Assembly: GCA_028284155.1 (NCBI GenBank)
Contig: JANQSF010000108.1
Span: 124,001 to 188,000, forward strand
Direction: 5' to 3'
From: Phycisphaeraceae bacterium
GTDB lineage: Bacteria; Planctomycetota; Phycisphaerae; Phycisphaerales; Phycisphaeraceae
Length of the DNA stretch: 64,000 bases
Under the pieces are notes generated by a model. The model did no database searches. It saw nothing but the letters and a program-made list of their open reading frames with translations, and had not been told where the DNA came from. Shown piece by piece: positions 27,782-37,119 of the stretch. A program made the translations under genes and the position numbers. Position 1 is the stretch's first letter. The number at the start of each line of letters is the position of its first letter.

Positions 27782-29038
27782 TCAATCTTGCCGTTCAGCG
27801 TTGGCCTTTTCGTTGCGGATGCGGGCCGCTCGTCGGATCAACTGTTGAGCCTTGGTCAGCCGCTTCGGCCATTGGAATCGCGGCGACTTGGAGGGGTCGT
27901 AGCCTTTCATGTGGCCGGTCAGGCGCGTCGCCGGTTTCGTGTACTTCAACTCGGTATCGCCGAAGACCTCCTTGCACAACGCCGCCAAACCGGGGTCGTA
28001 AGCCAGCAACTCGGCCCGTGTGTTGACGTGGTTGTGGTCGTGGTCGTTTTCGCGGTTGTCGTCGAACCACGACTGCACGCCCTCCGCGAAGTACTCGTGA
28101 TGGTTCACGCTTGCGTACTTACCCTTCCACAAGCCCGCCTTCATGGCGGCCTGATAGGTCTGCCGCAGTCGGCGGTCGAACGTCGGGTCGAGATTCGTCA
28201 TGCCGCGCAGGTGGATGCAGTGTGCGAACTCGTGGATCAGGATGCACTCGGTCGAGTACGGGTCGCCGGGGTAGCCCAGGACGTTCTCTTCGGCGCAGGT
28301 GCAGAACGGGTCGGTCTGGCTCCCGCCCGTGCCTCGTGCGCGCGCGTCCCAGTATTCCTTCGCGGAGACGCCGCGGATCGAAGGGTCCGGCGGCAGGCCG
28401 CGGGCGAAACGCTTGAACTCCGGCAGGTCGGTGGTGTACTCGTTGTGGGCCATGATGCACAACCGCGCGCCGCTCTTGATCAACACCTCGCGCAGCTTCG
28501 GCCGCTTCACAAGCATCTGGTCCACGATGTACGCCGCCTCCTTCAACGCGTACGGATTGACCTTGGCCGACGCGACGATCGGAAAGCCGTTCGCCTTGAC
28601 GATCTGTGTGTAAAAGGCGGGCACGCCGTCTTCCCTCGCCGGGTCGTACCGGAACGCTTGGTGTGCGACCTCGCTGGTCACGACACGCCGCGTATCCGAC
28701 TTGCGATCGACGATCTCAAAACGATGGCCGATCGTCGTGCGGATGATGGTGTATTGGCCGGGCGCGACCGTGCCGTTGGGCACGCGCTCATTGGCGGACT
28801 TGAGCCAGTAGATGTCGATCGAGTGCTCGCCGCCGTTGAGAATCTGTAGCCTCGGCCGCGCTTCCAGCCGCTCGCGCTGCGGCTGCGCGAAAACCGCGGC
28901 ACAGTCCATCGCGATGCACAAGGCGACGATGACAGCAACTCCCGTACGCAAAACAAGCGCCGCCCGGCCCGCCGGACACGCGCCCATCGCGAATTGGCAC
29001 GGCTCTCCACTGCACCGACCACCGATAAGGCTCTTCAT
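27782..29038 (-). CDS. Secreted HEXXH metallopeptidase with VHL-beta-like domain
   Basis: 418 aa from the ATG at 29038 (AGGA 6 nt before it). Signal/hydrophobic segment at about 20-50. Residues ~62-125 resemble the von Hippel-Lindau beta domain: IYWLKSANERVPNGTVAPGQ, then RTTIGHRFEIVDRK, matching the VHL WLNFDGE...LPPG...SYRGHLWLF pattern. The second half has a gluzincin-type zinc site: HEFAH at 269-273 and a downstream NHHEYFAEGVQSWFD (E315 or E319 as candidate third ligand). Conserved Cys (CTCAE, 246-250; C265, C274) suggest disulphides. Function is inferred only as a secreted peptidase. It is downstream of the DUF1501 gene with a palindrome between them. Confidence 0.75.
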   Translation of the reverse strand: MKSLIGGRCSGEPCQFAMGACPAGRAALVLRTGVAVIVALCIAMDCAAVFAQPQRERLEARPRLQILNGGEHSIDIYWLKSANERVPNGTVAPGQYTIIRTTIGHRFEIVDRKSDTRRVVTSEVAHQAFRYDPAREDGVPAFYTQIVKANGFPIVASAKVNPYALKEAAYIVDQMLVKRPKLREVLIKSGARLCIMAHNEYTTDLPEFKRFARGLPPDPSIRGVSAKEYWDARARGTGGSQTDPFCTCAEENVLGYPGDPYSTECILIHEFAHCIHLRGMTNLDPTFDRRLRQTYQAAMKAGLWKGKYASVNHHEYFAEGVQSWFDDNRENDHDHNHVNTRAELLAYDPGLAALCKEVFGDTELKYTKPATRLTGHMKGYDPSKSPRFQWPKRLTKAQQLIRRAARIRNEKANAERQD

Positions 29039-29065
29039 AAACGATCCTATTCTTGGCAAGGGGAT

Positions 29066-29189
29066 TTGGGCTTCGTCCGAAAAGTAGGGTGCGCTTCGGC
29101 GCACCACGACAAAAGGACGGCTTCCATGCGGCCTTGGTGCGCTGAAGCGCACCCTACGGGTGGGCCGGTGACATTTCGGACAAAGCCTA
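29066..29189. repeat. Nested intergenic palindrome, GTAGGGTG type
   Basis: Inner arms of 23 bp (29084-29106 and 29135-29157, one mismatch) begin with GTAGGGTGCGC and end GCACCA, with a 28-nt loop. Outer arms of about 17 bp (29066-29082 and 29173-29189, two mismatches) extend the structure. The right outer arm includes the TAG stop of the DUF1501 gene. It shares its GTAGGGTG...CACC edge with the palindrome at 38494-38609, so a repeat family is likely. Confidence 0.85.
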
Positions 29190-30656
29190 ACTCAAGATCG
29201 AACTCACAACGTGACCGTGCACGTCCGTCAACCGGTAGTGTCGGCCCTGGAAGAAATAGGTTAAACGTTCGTGGTCAAGGCCCATCAGGTGCAGGATCGT
29301 CGCGTTCAGGTCGTGCACGTGCACGCCGCCGTCGACCACGTTGTAACACCAGTCGTCGGTTTGCCCGTGCGCGTGACCGGCCTTGATGCCGCCGCCGGCC
29401 AGCCAAATGCTGAAACAGCGCGGGTGATGGTCGCGGCCATACGACGTCGCGTTACCGCCCTGCCGGTAGACCGTCCGCCCAAACTCGCCGCCCCAGATGA
29501 CCAGCGTGTCATCGAGCATGCCGCGTTGTTTGAGGTCTTGCACGAGCGCAGCCGAACCCTGATCGACCTCGCGAGCGATCTTCGGGTGACGCGACGGCAA
29601 GCCGCCGTGATGGTCCCAACCCCGGTGGTAGAGTTGAATGAAACGCACGCCGCGCTCGGCAAGTCGCCGCGCGAGCAAACAGTTCGCCGCATGTGTGCCG
29701 GGCTGCTTGGCGTCAGGACCGTACAGGTCGAATGTCGAATCGGGTTCATCCGACGTGTCGGTCAGCTCGGGCACCGACATCTGCATGCGATACGCCATCT
29801 CGTAGGCGGCGATGCGCGTGTCGATCTCCGGGTCGCCGACCTGCTTGCGGCGTTCGGCGTTCAGCGCGGCGAGTCGATCCAGCAACTGCCGCTTGTCATT
29901 CGCCGACGCGCCCGTCGGGTCCTGGAGATAGAGCACCGGGTCGCCCACACCTCGCAACTTGACGCCTTGGTGGTTGCTCGGCAGGAAACCGGAACCCCAA
30001 AGCCGCGCGTACAACGGCTGCGCCTGCGGGTCGGAGTTCTTGTCGAGCAACACGACGAACGCCGGCAGGTCACTCGACGCCGAGCCGAGCCCGTAACTCG
30101 CCCATGCGCCGAGCGCCGGGCGACCGGGCTGTTGGTGGCCGGTCTGAAAGAACGTGATCGCCGGGTCGTGGTTGATCGCCTCGGTGAACATCGACCGCAC
30201 GATACAGATGTCGTCGGCGATCTTGTGGTGGTGCGGCAGCAGGTCGCTGATCCACTGCCCGCTTCGGCCGTGCTGGCGAAACGGCACGAAACTCTTGGCC
30301 GCGGGAAACGACTTCTGCCCCGCCGTCATGCCGGTCAGCCGCTGACCCATGCGGATCGACGCGGGCAGGTTCTGACCGTTCAGCTTTTCCAGCGACGGCT
30401 TGTAGTCAAACGTATCAACCTGCGACGGCGCGCCTGATTGGAACAGGTAGATCACCCGCTTGACGCGCGGCGGAAAGTGCGTCGGGCCGGGCGTGCCCGG
30501 CGCGTAACCGGGGCCGTTGTCCGATGCCAGCGACGTCGCCGCGCGCGAAGTCTTGTGACCGACAAGCAGCGACGACAGCGCCGCCGCGCCGATGCCGACC
30601 CGGCCGAGCAGTTGGCGACGGGTCGTCAACAGTTGTGATTCGAGTTGCGGATTCAT
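29187..30656 (-). CDS. DUF1501 family Tat-exported protein
   Basis: 489 aa with a Tat-type start (LTTRRQLLGRVGIGAAALSSLLVG). DUF1501 signatures: VKRVIYLFQSGAPSQVDTFDYKP, the DDICIVRSMFTEAINHDPA segment, GVRFIQLYHRGWDHHGG, VIWGGEFGRTVY and the ending AGHAHGQTDD...HDLNATILHLMGLDHERLTYFFQGR. It follows the DUF1553 cytochrome gene with 9 nt between them, so they form one transcript. The family is alkaline-phosphatase-like and exported; its activity is unknown. Confidence 0.92.
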   Translation of the reverse strand: MNPQLESQLLTTRRQLLGRVGIGAAALSSLLVGHKTSRAATSLASDNGPGYAPGTPGPTHFPPRVKRVIYLFQSGAPSQVDTFDYKPSLEKLNGQNLPASIRMGQRLTGMTAGQKSFPAAKSFVPFRQHGRSGQWISDLLPHHHKIADDICIVRSMFTEAINHDPAITFFQTGHQQPGRPALGAWASYGLGSASSDLPAFVVLLDKNSDPQAQPLYARLWGSGFLPSNHQGVKLRGVGDPVLYLQDPTGASANDKRQLLDRLAALNAERRKQVGDPEIDTRIAAYEMAYRMQMSVPELTDTSDEPDSTFDLYGPDAKQPGTHAANCLLARRLAERGVRFIQLYHRGWDHHGGLPSRHPKIAREVDQGSAALVQDLKQRGMLDDTLVIWGGEFGRTVYRQGGNATSYGRDHHPRCFSIWLAGGGIKAGHAHGQTDDWCYNVVDGGVHVHDLNATILHLMGLDHERLTYFFQGRHYRLTDVHGHVVSSILS

Positions 30657-30665
30657 ATTGATTGT

Positions 30666-33600
30666 TCAACCTTTGGTCAGAAACTCGCTCAGATTCAACA
30701 ACACGCGCGCCACCGCCGTGTACGCCGCGTGTTCCGCCGTGTCCAACCGCGTGTCTCGCGGCGACTGCCCCACCGCCAACAACGCCGCGGCCGACGCGGG
30801 CTGGTTGCGGTATTGCACCAGCCGTTCCGTCAGCAGGCCGCGCAGGATGCTCATCTCCACGTCATTCGGCTGGCGCGACGTACACGCCGCAAAGCCGAAC
30901 CGCAGCCGGTCGTCAACCGATCTGCCTCCCTCTCGCATCATGCGCTGCGCCAGCGCCCGCGCCGCCTCGACAAACTGCGGGTCGTGCAACAGGACAAAGG
31001 CCTGCAACGGCGTGTTCGTGCGTGAGCGTTGCACCTGGCAGAACTCGCGCGTCGGCGCGTCGAAGGCCGACATCGACGGCGGCGGCACGGTCCGCTTCCA
31101 GAACGTGTAAAGCGATCGGCGGTACAGGTGCGCCGCGTCGGTCGGGTGCGGGTACGCCCGCGAGTAGCCCGGCCGATTGTTGACTTCCAGCCAAAGCCCC
31201 TTGGGGTGATACGGGTAAACGCTCGGCCCGCCGAGCTCGCCGTCCAGCAAACCCGCGACGGACAACGCCGCGTCGCGGATCACCTCCGCGTCGAGCCGAA
31301 AACGCGGCCCGCGCGCAAGCAGCCGGTTCTCCGGGTCGCGTTCATACAAGGCGCGATCGACGTACGACGATTGCCGATACGTCGCGGAGGTCATCATCGT
31401 CTTGAGCAACGCCTTGGTGTCCCAGCCGCTATCCATGAACTGAACCGCAAGCCAATCGAGCAGCCGCGGGTGGCTCGGCCACTCGCCCTGCGAGCCGAAG
31501 TCTTCGACGGTCTTCACGATGCCCACACCGAACAACTGCGCCCAGAAACGGTTGACGATCACACGCGCGGTCAGCGGGTTGTCGCGCGAGACGAGCCAAC
31601 GCGCCAGCCCGAGGCGATTCGCCGGCACACCTTCGGGCAGTTTGCCCAGCGCCGTCGGAACGCGCGGCGTGACAGGATGTTCCTTGATCGGGCGGTTGTA
31701 CTCGCCGCGGTCGAGCACAAACGTCGCGCGCGGGTTGGCCATCTCGGCCATGACGAGCGTGGCCGGCGCGGCCTGATCCTGCCGGGACAGTTCAGATCGC
31801 AGCTTACCGATGCGTTGCGTCATGGCCGTCAAGGCCGGCCCGCCGAACCGCTCTGCCAGGTACACGTCAAGCGTCGCCGACTGCGCCACCGAACGCTTGT
31901 CACGCGCGACCTTCATAATTGACTTCACCGCGTCGGTCGTGGGCAAGGCGCCGCGCGTCGGCGTCGCCAAGCGGAATCGGCCGATCTGATGTGACAGGCC
32001 ATAGTTGAAGTGCATCCGCACGCGCACCTGCGCACCGGACGGGATCGGCTCAGCCAACGTGAATACCGCGACACGTCGCTCCGGCTTGATGTGCCCGTCC
32101 ACCGCCCAACCGTCCTTCGTTACACGCCCGTCAATGGCTTTCGCGATGCCGTAGTCTTTCTGCTCGTAGTCCGCCTCGGCCGACGTGATCGCGACGCGCT
32201 GCCACTTGCCCGGCTGACCGGGCGTCGGCGTCTCAACAACAAACTCGGACAACACGAAGTTGCCGTTCGACCCCCGGCTGGCCGAACCATTGGTGAGCGA
32301 CGCGTGCGGGATCGCCTCCAACCGCAATGCGCGGATCGGCTTGTCGCCCGCACCGAACGCGACGTGATAGGTCTCAATGCCAGGATTCTTTCCGCCGGCC
32401 AACGTGCTGCCGTCGCTCTGCGCCGTCAATGTCGCCCCGCCCTGCGACCGCACGGACGTCGGCTTAATCACGGCCCACTCGTCACCGCTCGACTGCTGAC
32501 GCAACTTCGCCTCCAACGACGCCAGTGACAGCCCGCTCGCTTTCAACTTCGCTACCAACGCCCGCTTCGCCGCCGCCAACTCGTTCTCAATCGACTCACG
32601 CCGGCCCGCCCGCAACGGCGACGAGACCTTCAGGTTCGGCGCGAAGCCGTTCAGCCCACGCTCCGGCACGTTATTAAAGAACGCGTAGAAGCTGTAAAAG
32701 TCGTCCTGTGTCAACGGGTCGTACTTATGGTCGTGACACCGCGCGCAGAGGAACGTCATGCCCATGAACGTCGTTGTCGTCGTCACGACGCGGTCCATGA
32801 CGTATTCCGTTCGGTACTCCTCGTCGATCACACCGCCCTCGATCGTGATCGGGTGGTTGCGGTGGAAGCCCGTGGCCAAGCGCGTCTGCGGCGTCGCGTT
32901 GGGCAGCAGGTCGCCGGCCATCTGCTCGATCGTGAAACGGTCGAACGGCTTGTTCGTGTTGAACGCGTGGACGACCCAGTCCCGCCAAACCCACTGGTTG
33001 CGCTGCCGGTCGTATTGATAGCCGTTGGTGTCGGCGTATCGCGCCGCGTCGAGCCAGTAGCGCGCTTGTTGTTCGCCAAAGCGCGGCGAGGCCAGCAAAC
33101 GATCCACTACTCTTTCGTACGCATCCGGCGACTTGTCATTGACAAACGCCTCGACCTCGGCAGGCGTCGGCGGCAGGCCGACCAGGTCGAGCGACACGCG
33201 GCGGATCAGCGTTCGCCGATCGGCTTGCGGCGCGGGCTTCATACCCTCGGCTCCAAGCCGGGAGACAACGAACGCGTCGATCGGGTTGCGCACCGCCGTG
33301 CGTTGTTTCATAGCCGGCACGTTCGGTCGCGTCGGCTTGATGAACGACCAGTGCGCTTCGTATGGCGCGCCCTGCGCGATCCATCGCCGGATCAAATCGA
33401 CCTGCCGCGGCGTCAGCGGGTCGCCGGCCTCGGCTGGCGGCATGCGGTCGGCCGGGTCCTTGGCTGTGATGCGCGTCATCACGTGACTCGCCTCGGGCAG
33501 CTTCGGCACGATCGCCGCCTGCCCGTCCGTCCGTTTCAAAGCCAGCGCGCGCACGTCCAGCCGCAGCCCACCCTTGACCTGTTTCTCGTCAGGCCCGTGG

Positions 33601-33767
33601 CAGGCGAAGCAACGCTTGGACAGGATCGGACGGATGTCGCGATTGAACGACACGCGATCCGAAGCCGTCTGCGCCGTCGCGACCGACGACGTCAGTCCGC
33701 CAAGACCAACGAGCATCGCGAGACCGAATAACAGGGGCCGTAGCACAGGTTGCAGGGGGATTCGCAT
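30666..33767 (-). CDS. Cytochrome c / DUF1549 / DUF1553 protein, complete
   Basis: 1033 aa. Signal peptide, PSCyt1 module with CFACH and the MPPAEAGDPLT segment, DUF1549 with VSLDLVGLPPTPAE, FGEQQARYWLDAARYADTNGY and CARCHDHKYDP, a long insert (about residues 430-660) with beta-rich sequence (IRALRLEAIPHASLTNGSASRGSNG, likely a discoidin-type or concanavalin-like module), and a C-terminal DUF1553 (DNPLTARVIVNRFWAQLFGVGIVKTVEDFG ... RTNTPLQAFVLLHDPQFVEAARALAQR). It is first in the pair with the DUF1501 gene. Function unknown; probably a periplasmic or surface heme protein. Confidence 0.93.
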   Translation of the reverse strand: MRIPLQPVLRPLLFGLAMLVGLGGLTSSVATAQTASDRVSFNRDIRPILSKRCFACHGPDEKQVKGGLRLDVRALALKRTDGQAAIVPKLPEASHVMTRITAKDPADRMPPAEAGDPLTPRQVDLIRRWIAQGAPYEAHWSFIKPTRPNVPAMKQRTAVRNPIDAFVVSRLGAEGMKPAPQADRRTLIRRVSLDLVGLPPTPAEVEAFVNDKSPDAYERVVDRLLASPRFGEQQARYWLDAARYADTNGYQYDRQRNQWVWRDWVVHAFNTNKPFDRFTIEQMAGDLLPNATPQTRLATGFHRNHPITIEGGVIDEEYRTEYVMDRVVTTTTTFMGMTFLCARCHDHKYDPLTQDDFYSFYAFFNNVPERGLNGFAPNLKVSSPLRAGRRESIENELAAAKRALVAKLKASGLSLASLEAKLRQQSSGDEWAVIKPTSVRSQGGATLTAQSDGSTLAGGKNPGIETYHVAFGAGDKPIRALRLEAIPHASLTNGSASRGSNGNFVLSEFVVETPTPGQPGKWQRVAITSAEADYEQKDYGIAKAIDGRVTKDGWAVDGHIKPERRVAVFTLAEPIPSGAQVRVRMHFNYGLSHQIGRFRLATPTRGALPTTDAVKSIMKVARDKRSVAQSATLDVYLAERFGGPALTAMTQRIGKLRSELSRQDQAAPATLVMAEMANPRATFVLDRGEYNRPIKEHPVTPRVPTALGKLPEGVPANRLGLARWLVSRDNPLTARVIVNRFWAQLFGVGIVKTVEDFGSQGEWPSHPRLLDWLAVQFMDSGWDTKALLKTMMTSATYRQSSYVDRALYERDPENRLLARGPRFRLDAEVIRDAALSVAGLLDGELGGPSVYPYHPKGLWLEVNNRPGYSRAYPHPTDAAHLYRRSLYTFWKRTVPPPSMSAFDAPTREFCQVQRSRTNTPLQAFVLLHDPQFVEAARALAQRMMREGGRSVDDRLRFGFAACTSRQPNDVEMSILRGLLTERLVQYRNQPASAAALLAVGQSPRDTRLDTAEHAAYTAVARVLLNLSEFLTKG

Positions 33768-33956
33768 GAGGGATACCGCTCAACAGGATCAAGCCGACAT
33801 GCACGATGCCGGCCAAAACGCGTCCCCAAGTATATCGGGCGGCGCTTCCACGATTCCCGCCGGCTGACACATCGTGCATGCCGACACTCGGGCTTCGGCG
33901 TCCCCAACGCAACCCCCTGCCGCAACAGACCGGCATCAAGACGACGGCAATCCCGG

Positions 33957-33985
33957 TTGACACCGGGCGAAGAACGCGACATGCT
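33957..33985 (+). promoter_or_regulatory. Candidate sigma-70 promoter of the VOC gene
   Basis: TTGACA at 33957-33962, a 17-nt spacer and a weak -10 CATGCT at 33980-33985, 45 nt upstream of the ATG at 34031. The -35 is exact and the -10 is poor, so this is a guess from position and consensus only. Confidence 0.3.
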
Positions 33986-34030
33986 CTGCGACCGCGTCTC
34001 GATCCGCTTCAACACACCACGGAGGCCGCC

Positions 34031-34426
34031 ATGGACCGCGTCTGTCACTTCGAGATCCCCTACGACGACAAAGCCCGCGTGGACAAGTTCTATCAGGACG
34101 TGTTCGGCTGGCAGATCATGCCCGCGCCCGGCGAGATGCCTTACAACTTCGCGATCACCACCGAGGTCGACGAGACGTTTCAACCGACGCGTGCCGGCGG
34201 CATCAACGGCGGCCTGTACCAGCGCGGCGACGAAGGACCGAGCAAGACACCGGTCATCGTCATCGAGGTCGAGTCCTGCGAGCAGCGCATCGCCGATGTC
34301 GAAGCCGCCGGCGGGTCGAACATCATGGGCCCGATGCAAGTCGGCGACATGGGCATCTACGCGCAGGTCAAAGACACCGAAGGCAACATCATCGGCCTGT
34401 GGCAGCCGCTGCAACCGCAGGGTTGA
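34031..34426 (+). CDS. VOC family (glyoxalase/bleomycin-resistance-like) protein
   Basis: 131 aa starting at the ATG 34031, with GGAGG 5 nt upstream; an open frame continues further up but has no conserved sequence. The two beta-alpha-beta-beta-beta halves are seen in MDRVCHFEIPYDDKARVDKFYQDVFGWQIMP and VIVIEVESCEQRIADVEAAGGSNIMGPMQVGDMGIYAQVKDTEGNIIGLWQP. Candidate metal ligands are His6 and the Glu/Gln near the C-terminus; the substrate is unknown. It is cytoplasmic, with no signal. It converges on the beta protein across a perfect 25-bp palindrome. Confidence 0.9.
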   Translation: MDRVCHFEIPYDDKARVDKFYQDVFGWQIMPAPGEMPYNFAITTEVDETFQPTRAGGINGGLYQRGDEGPSKTPVIVIEVESCEQRIADVEAAGGSNIMGPMQVGDMGIYAQVKDTEGNIIGLWQPLQPQG

Positions 34427-34452
34427 CAGTCCCCTTTATTGGTTCAGTAGAC

Positions 34453-34544
34453 GGGTGCCACACTTTGGCTTTGCAAATTGTGCGGCCTTATCAGTCATAC
34501 TTGCGAGATCGAGGCACACTTTGCAAAGCCAAAGTGTGGCACCC
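34453..34544. repeat. Perfect 25-bp inverted repeat between convergent genes
   Basis: Arms at 34453-34477 and 34520-34544 are fully complementary (GGGTGCCACACTTTGG core) with a 42-nt loop. It lies between the 3' ends of the VOC gene (34426) and the beta protein (34555), so it could serve as a bidirectional terminator, but no T-run follows. The perfect arms suggest recent origin. Confidence 0.88.
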
Positions 34545-34554
34545 TGTGAGGTGG

Positions 34555-36960
34555 CTACTCGCTCGCTTCGTTTGTTGCGGACTCAAACACGATCGTGACT
34601 GCCGACTGCGACACGGTCGCGTACTTGCCGTCGCGCATCGCAACCGCGCGCACCGTGACCTGACGCTCACCAATCAACGCACGGTCGGCCGCCGTGGTTA
34701 CTTTCAGGACGGTCTGCGCGGCATTCACACTGATCGGCTCGGCCGAAATCAGGTTTGACAAAGCTTCCGGCGTGATCAGTTCCAGCCGCACCGCCTCGCT
34801 CAGCTTCGGGGACTTGGCGATTGTCACCGGCAGGTCGATCGCGTCGCCGGGCTGAACCGCGCCGGACGGCGCAGCCGCGTTCACCTTGAGCAGCGCGCCT
34901 TCCAGCGACATCGTGATCCGCCCCACCATCTTGCTGCTCACATAGCGCACCTTGCCGGTCGGGTCGGGCACGCGCGTCACGGCGTTGACCACCATCCGCG
35001 ACGTGCGGTCGGTCTCCAACCACTCGGGGCAATACACCGGGTAGACCGTGCGCGTCACGCCCGGCGGCACGACGACGTCGTTCCCGTCGATCCCCTGCCG
35101 ATGCCGCCCCTGCTTGGCCGCCATCTGCAAAACGACCTCGCCGGTGAATCCTTCGACACGATTGACAATCACCGGCGCGGGATAGGTCGTGCCGCGGTGC
35201 ACTGTTCGACCGCCGTCCTTATCGACGGGTGTCACGGTCGCAGGCGGGCTCATCGTGCGGGCCAGAAGTATTCGGTGTGTTGATTCGATCATCTTCCCAT
35301 CGACGTCAGCCCTGGCCGTGAACACGATCGACGCAGCCGACGACGCGCTAGACGCATCGACCTTGATCGGGACTTTCAATGCGCTTTTCTTGGCCGGCAC
35401 GACGAGCGAATTCGGCACGGTCACGCCCTTCGGCAAGCCCACGACGTTCAATTCGATCGCCCCCTGATACCCGCCGACCCGCGCGACCTTAATCGACAGG
35501 TCGGCCTTGCCGGCAATCGGCGCGTTGAGTTGTGTCGGCAATAACAGCGTGAAGCCCGGGCTAGGTCGTTCGATCGCCAATCGATACGTCGCATCGGCGC
35601 GACCCGCCTGACCGGCGAGGTCGCTCACGACGGCCGTGTATCGACCATCCGCCTTGGCGGTGAAGGTCAACGCCGAGTCCGTCGAACCGTTCGCGTCGTC
35701 GTTGGCGACGACCTGTTTTCCACTTGGGTCGAGGATGGCCAGCGACACATCCAGCGGCGAGCCGATCGAATCGGCTGACAGTTGGATCGACCACGTGTCG
35801 CCCTTCTTCACGTCGAATGTGTGCGTGTGCGTCGCGTCGCGCGTGTGCAGCACGCCGGTGACGGCTTGGGGCAAGGTCGCTAAGTGTGCAGCGCTTGCGT
35901 TGGATGCAACGACCGACTCGGCGTGGTCGCTGATGGACAACCGAATCGGCGGCGACTCGCCGTGATCTGTCTTGAGCGCGTATTCAAAATCGTCAATATC
36001 GGTGTCGTTTGGAAACGCGACCCGCTTTGTGATCGTTTCCAGCTTGGCCTGCCCCGTCGCCACGCCATAGCCGATGAACGTTACGTCCTGCGTCTGTCCG
36101 CGTTGACCAGCCGCGGGCACAGCCGTGACGACGCGCGGGCCGGCCGACAGAGCGAGCCGGTACGTGTGGGCACGGTTGCCGCGAAAGTCCAGGTCGTGCA
36201 GGTTGAACGTGTAGGATACACCTAGCTTCGCATGAAAGGTCACCGCCAATCCACGCCCGCGCGTATCAGCCGCATCGGCAACCAACTTGCCGGTCGCATC
36301 ATGGACGCGCAGCACAGCCTTGACCGACGACCCGAGTTCCTTCGTCTGCACGACGCAGGTGATCGGCCCTGTGCGCTGCGCCGTCACGACATACCGATCC
36401 ACCTCCTCGATGCGACGCAGTCGGCCGTTGATCACGACCGGCAGTTTCGGGATCGCCTGCGCGCCGGTTCGACTTTCGACCTCAACCCGTTCGCGCTGTC
36501 GGCTCACGACAAAACGCCCCAGCGAACTCGCCCCGTTCGCGTTGGCGACCTGCCAAGTGACGACGCCGGCCGACATGTCCGACGGGATCGTCAACCGAGC
36601 GCGCACTTCACGCGGGATCAGGAACGCCGGCCCGCGCGCCCGCGGGCCGAACCAGTATGGCGGCTTCGGCACGAGCATCGGCCCCGGCTTGCCGAGCAGT
36701 TCGACCTTGATGCGGGGGTCGTGTACATAAAACTCGGTGTCGGGCGTCCAGTCGTAGCCACCCAGATCGACCTCGACCGTCGAGCCAGCCGACACGCCGG
36801 GCGGGAAGACGTATCCAACCTCGGGCGGTTGCGCGGACACTCGGCTTGTCACGAATCCGACCAGGATGCCAACCAACAGTCCGATGCACCATGCGCCACA
36901 GCGTCGTGACGCAGCGTGATTCGCCCGAGCCTGTCGCGTGTACGCTAACTTGCGGGTCAT
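34555..36960 (-). CDS. Exported pre-peptidase-C/Ig-like beta protein
   Basis: 801 aa from an ATG at 36960; the N-terminus contains the hydrophobic signal GAWCIGLLVGILVGFVTSRVSA at about residues 22-43. The rest is beta-rich: PPEVGYVFPPGVSAGSTVEVDLGG, a PPC-like module (residues ~350-480, VLHTRDATHTHTFDVKKGDTWSIQLSADSIGSPLDVSLAILDP and a following DDANGSTDSALTFTAKADGRYTAVV), then Ig-like strands. PPC domains occur in secreted planctomycete proteins with DUF1553 neighbours. No catalytic motif is seen, so it may be structural or carbohydrate-binding. The start is uncertain. Confidence 0.75.
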   Translation of the reverse strand: MTRKLAYTRQARANHAASRRCGAWCIGLLVGILVGFVTSRVSAQPPEVGYVFPPGVSAGSTVEVDLGGYDWTPDTEFYVHDPRIKVELLGKPGPMLVPKPPYWFGPRARGPAFLIPREVRARLTIPSDMSAGVVTWQVANANGASSLGRFVVSRQRERVEVESRTGAQAIPKLPVVINGRLRRIEEVDRYVVTAQRTGPITCVVQTKELGSSVKAVLRVHDATGKLVADAADTRGRGLAVTFHAKLGVSYTFNLHDLDFRGNRAHTYRLALSAGPRVVTAVPAAGQRGQTQDVTFIGYGVATGQAKLETITKRVAFPNDTDIDDFEYALKTDHGESPPIRLSISDHAESVVASNASAAHLATLPQAVTGVLHTRDATHTHTFDVKKGDTWSIQLSADSIGSPLDVSLAILDPSGKQVVANDDANGSTDSALTFTAKADGRYTAVVSDLAGQAGRADATYRLAIERPSPGFTLLLPTQLNAPIAGKADLSIKVARVGGYQGAIELNVVGLPKGVTVPNSLVVPAKKSALKVPIKVDASSASSAASIVFTARADVDGKMIESTHRILLARTMSPPATVTPVDKDGGRTVHRGTTYPAPVIVNRVEGFTGEVVLQMAAKQGRHRQGIDGNDVVVPPGVTRTVYPVYCPEWLETDRTSRMVVNAVTRVPDPTGKVRYVSSKMVGRITMSLEGALLKVNAAAPSGAVQPGDAIDLPVTIAKSPKLSEAVRLELITPEALSNLISAEPISVNAAQTVLKVTTAADRALIGERQVTVRAVAMRDGKYATVSQSAVTIVFESATNEASE

Positions 36961-37119
36961 CGAGGGCGAAACACCATTGCATCCGCGCGCGAGGTCCGAG
37001 CCCCTGTGGCGATTGAACAGGCCCGCCCGGCGAGGGCACAGCCCGTCCGACGAATCCATACCAATGGACGACACGACACCACGCGATGGATGTGCTAGTA
37101 ACGACATGAGATCTAGTAC

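Noticed and set aside
27314..28849. Plus-strand open frame (511 aa) antisense to the sigma factor and peptidase genes
   Set aside because: It spans two real minus-strand genes and has only GC-rich shadow composition; the HEFAH and sigma motifs lie on the other strand.
33793..33885. Inverted repeat GCCGACATGCACGATG with its partner at 33870-33885
   Set aside because: Sixteen bases with two mismatches and a 61-nt loop; too weak against GC background to claim.
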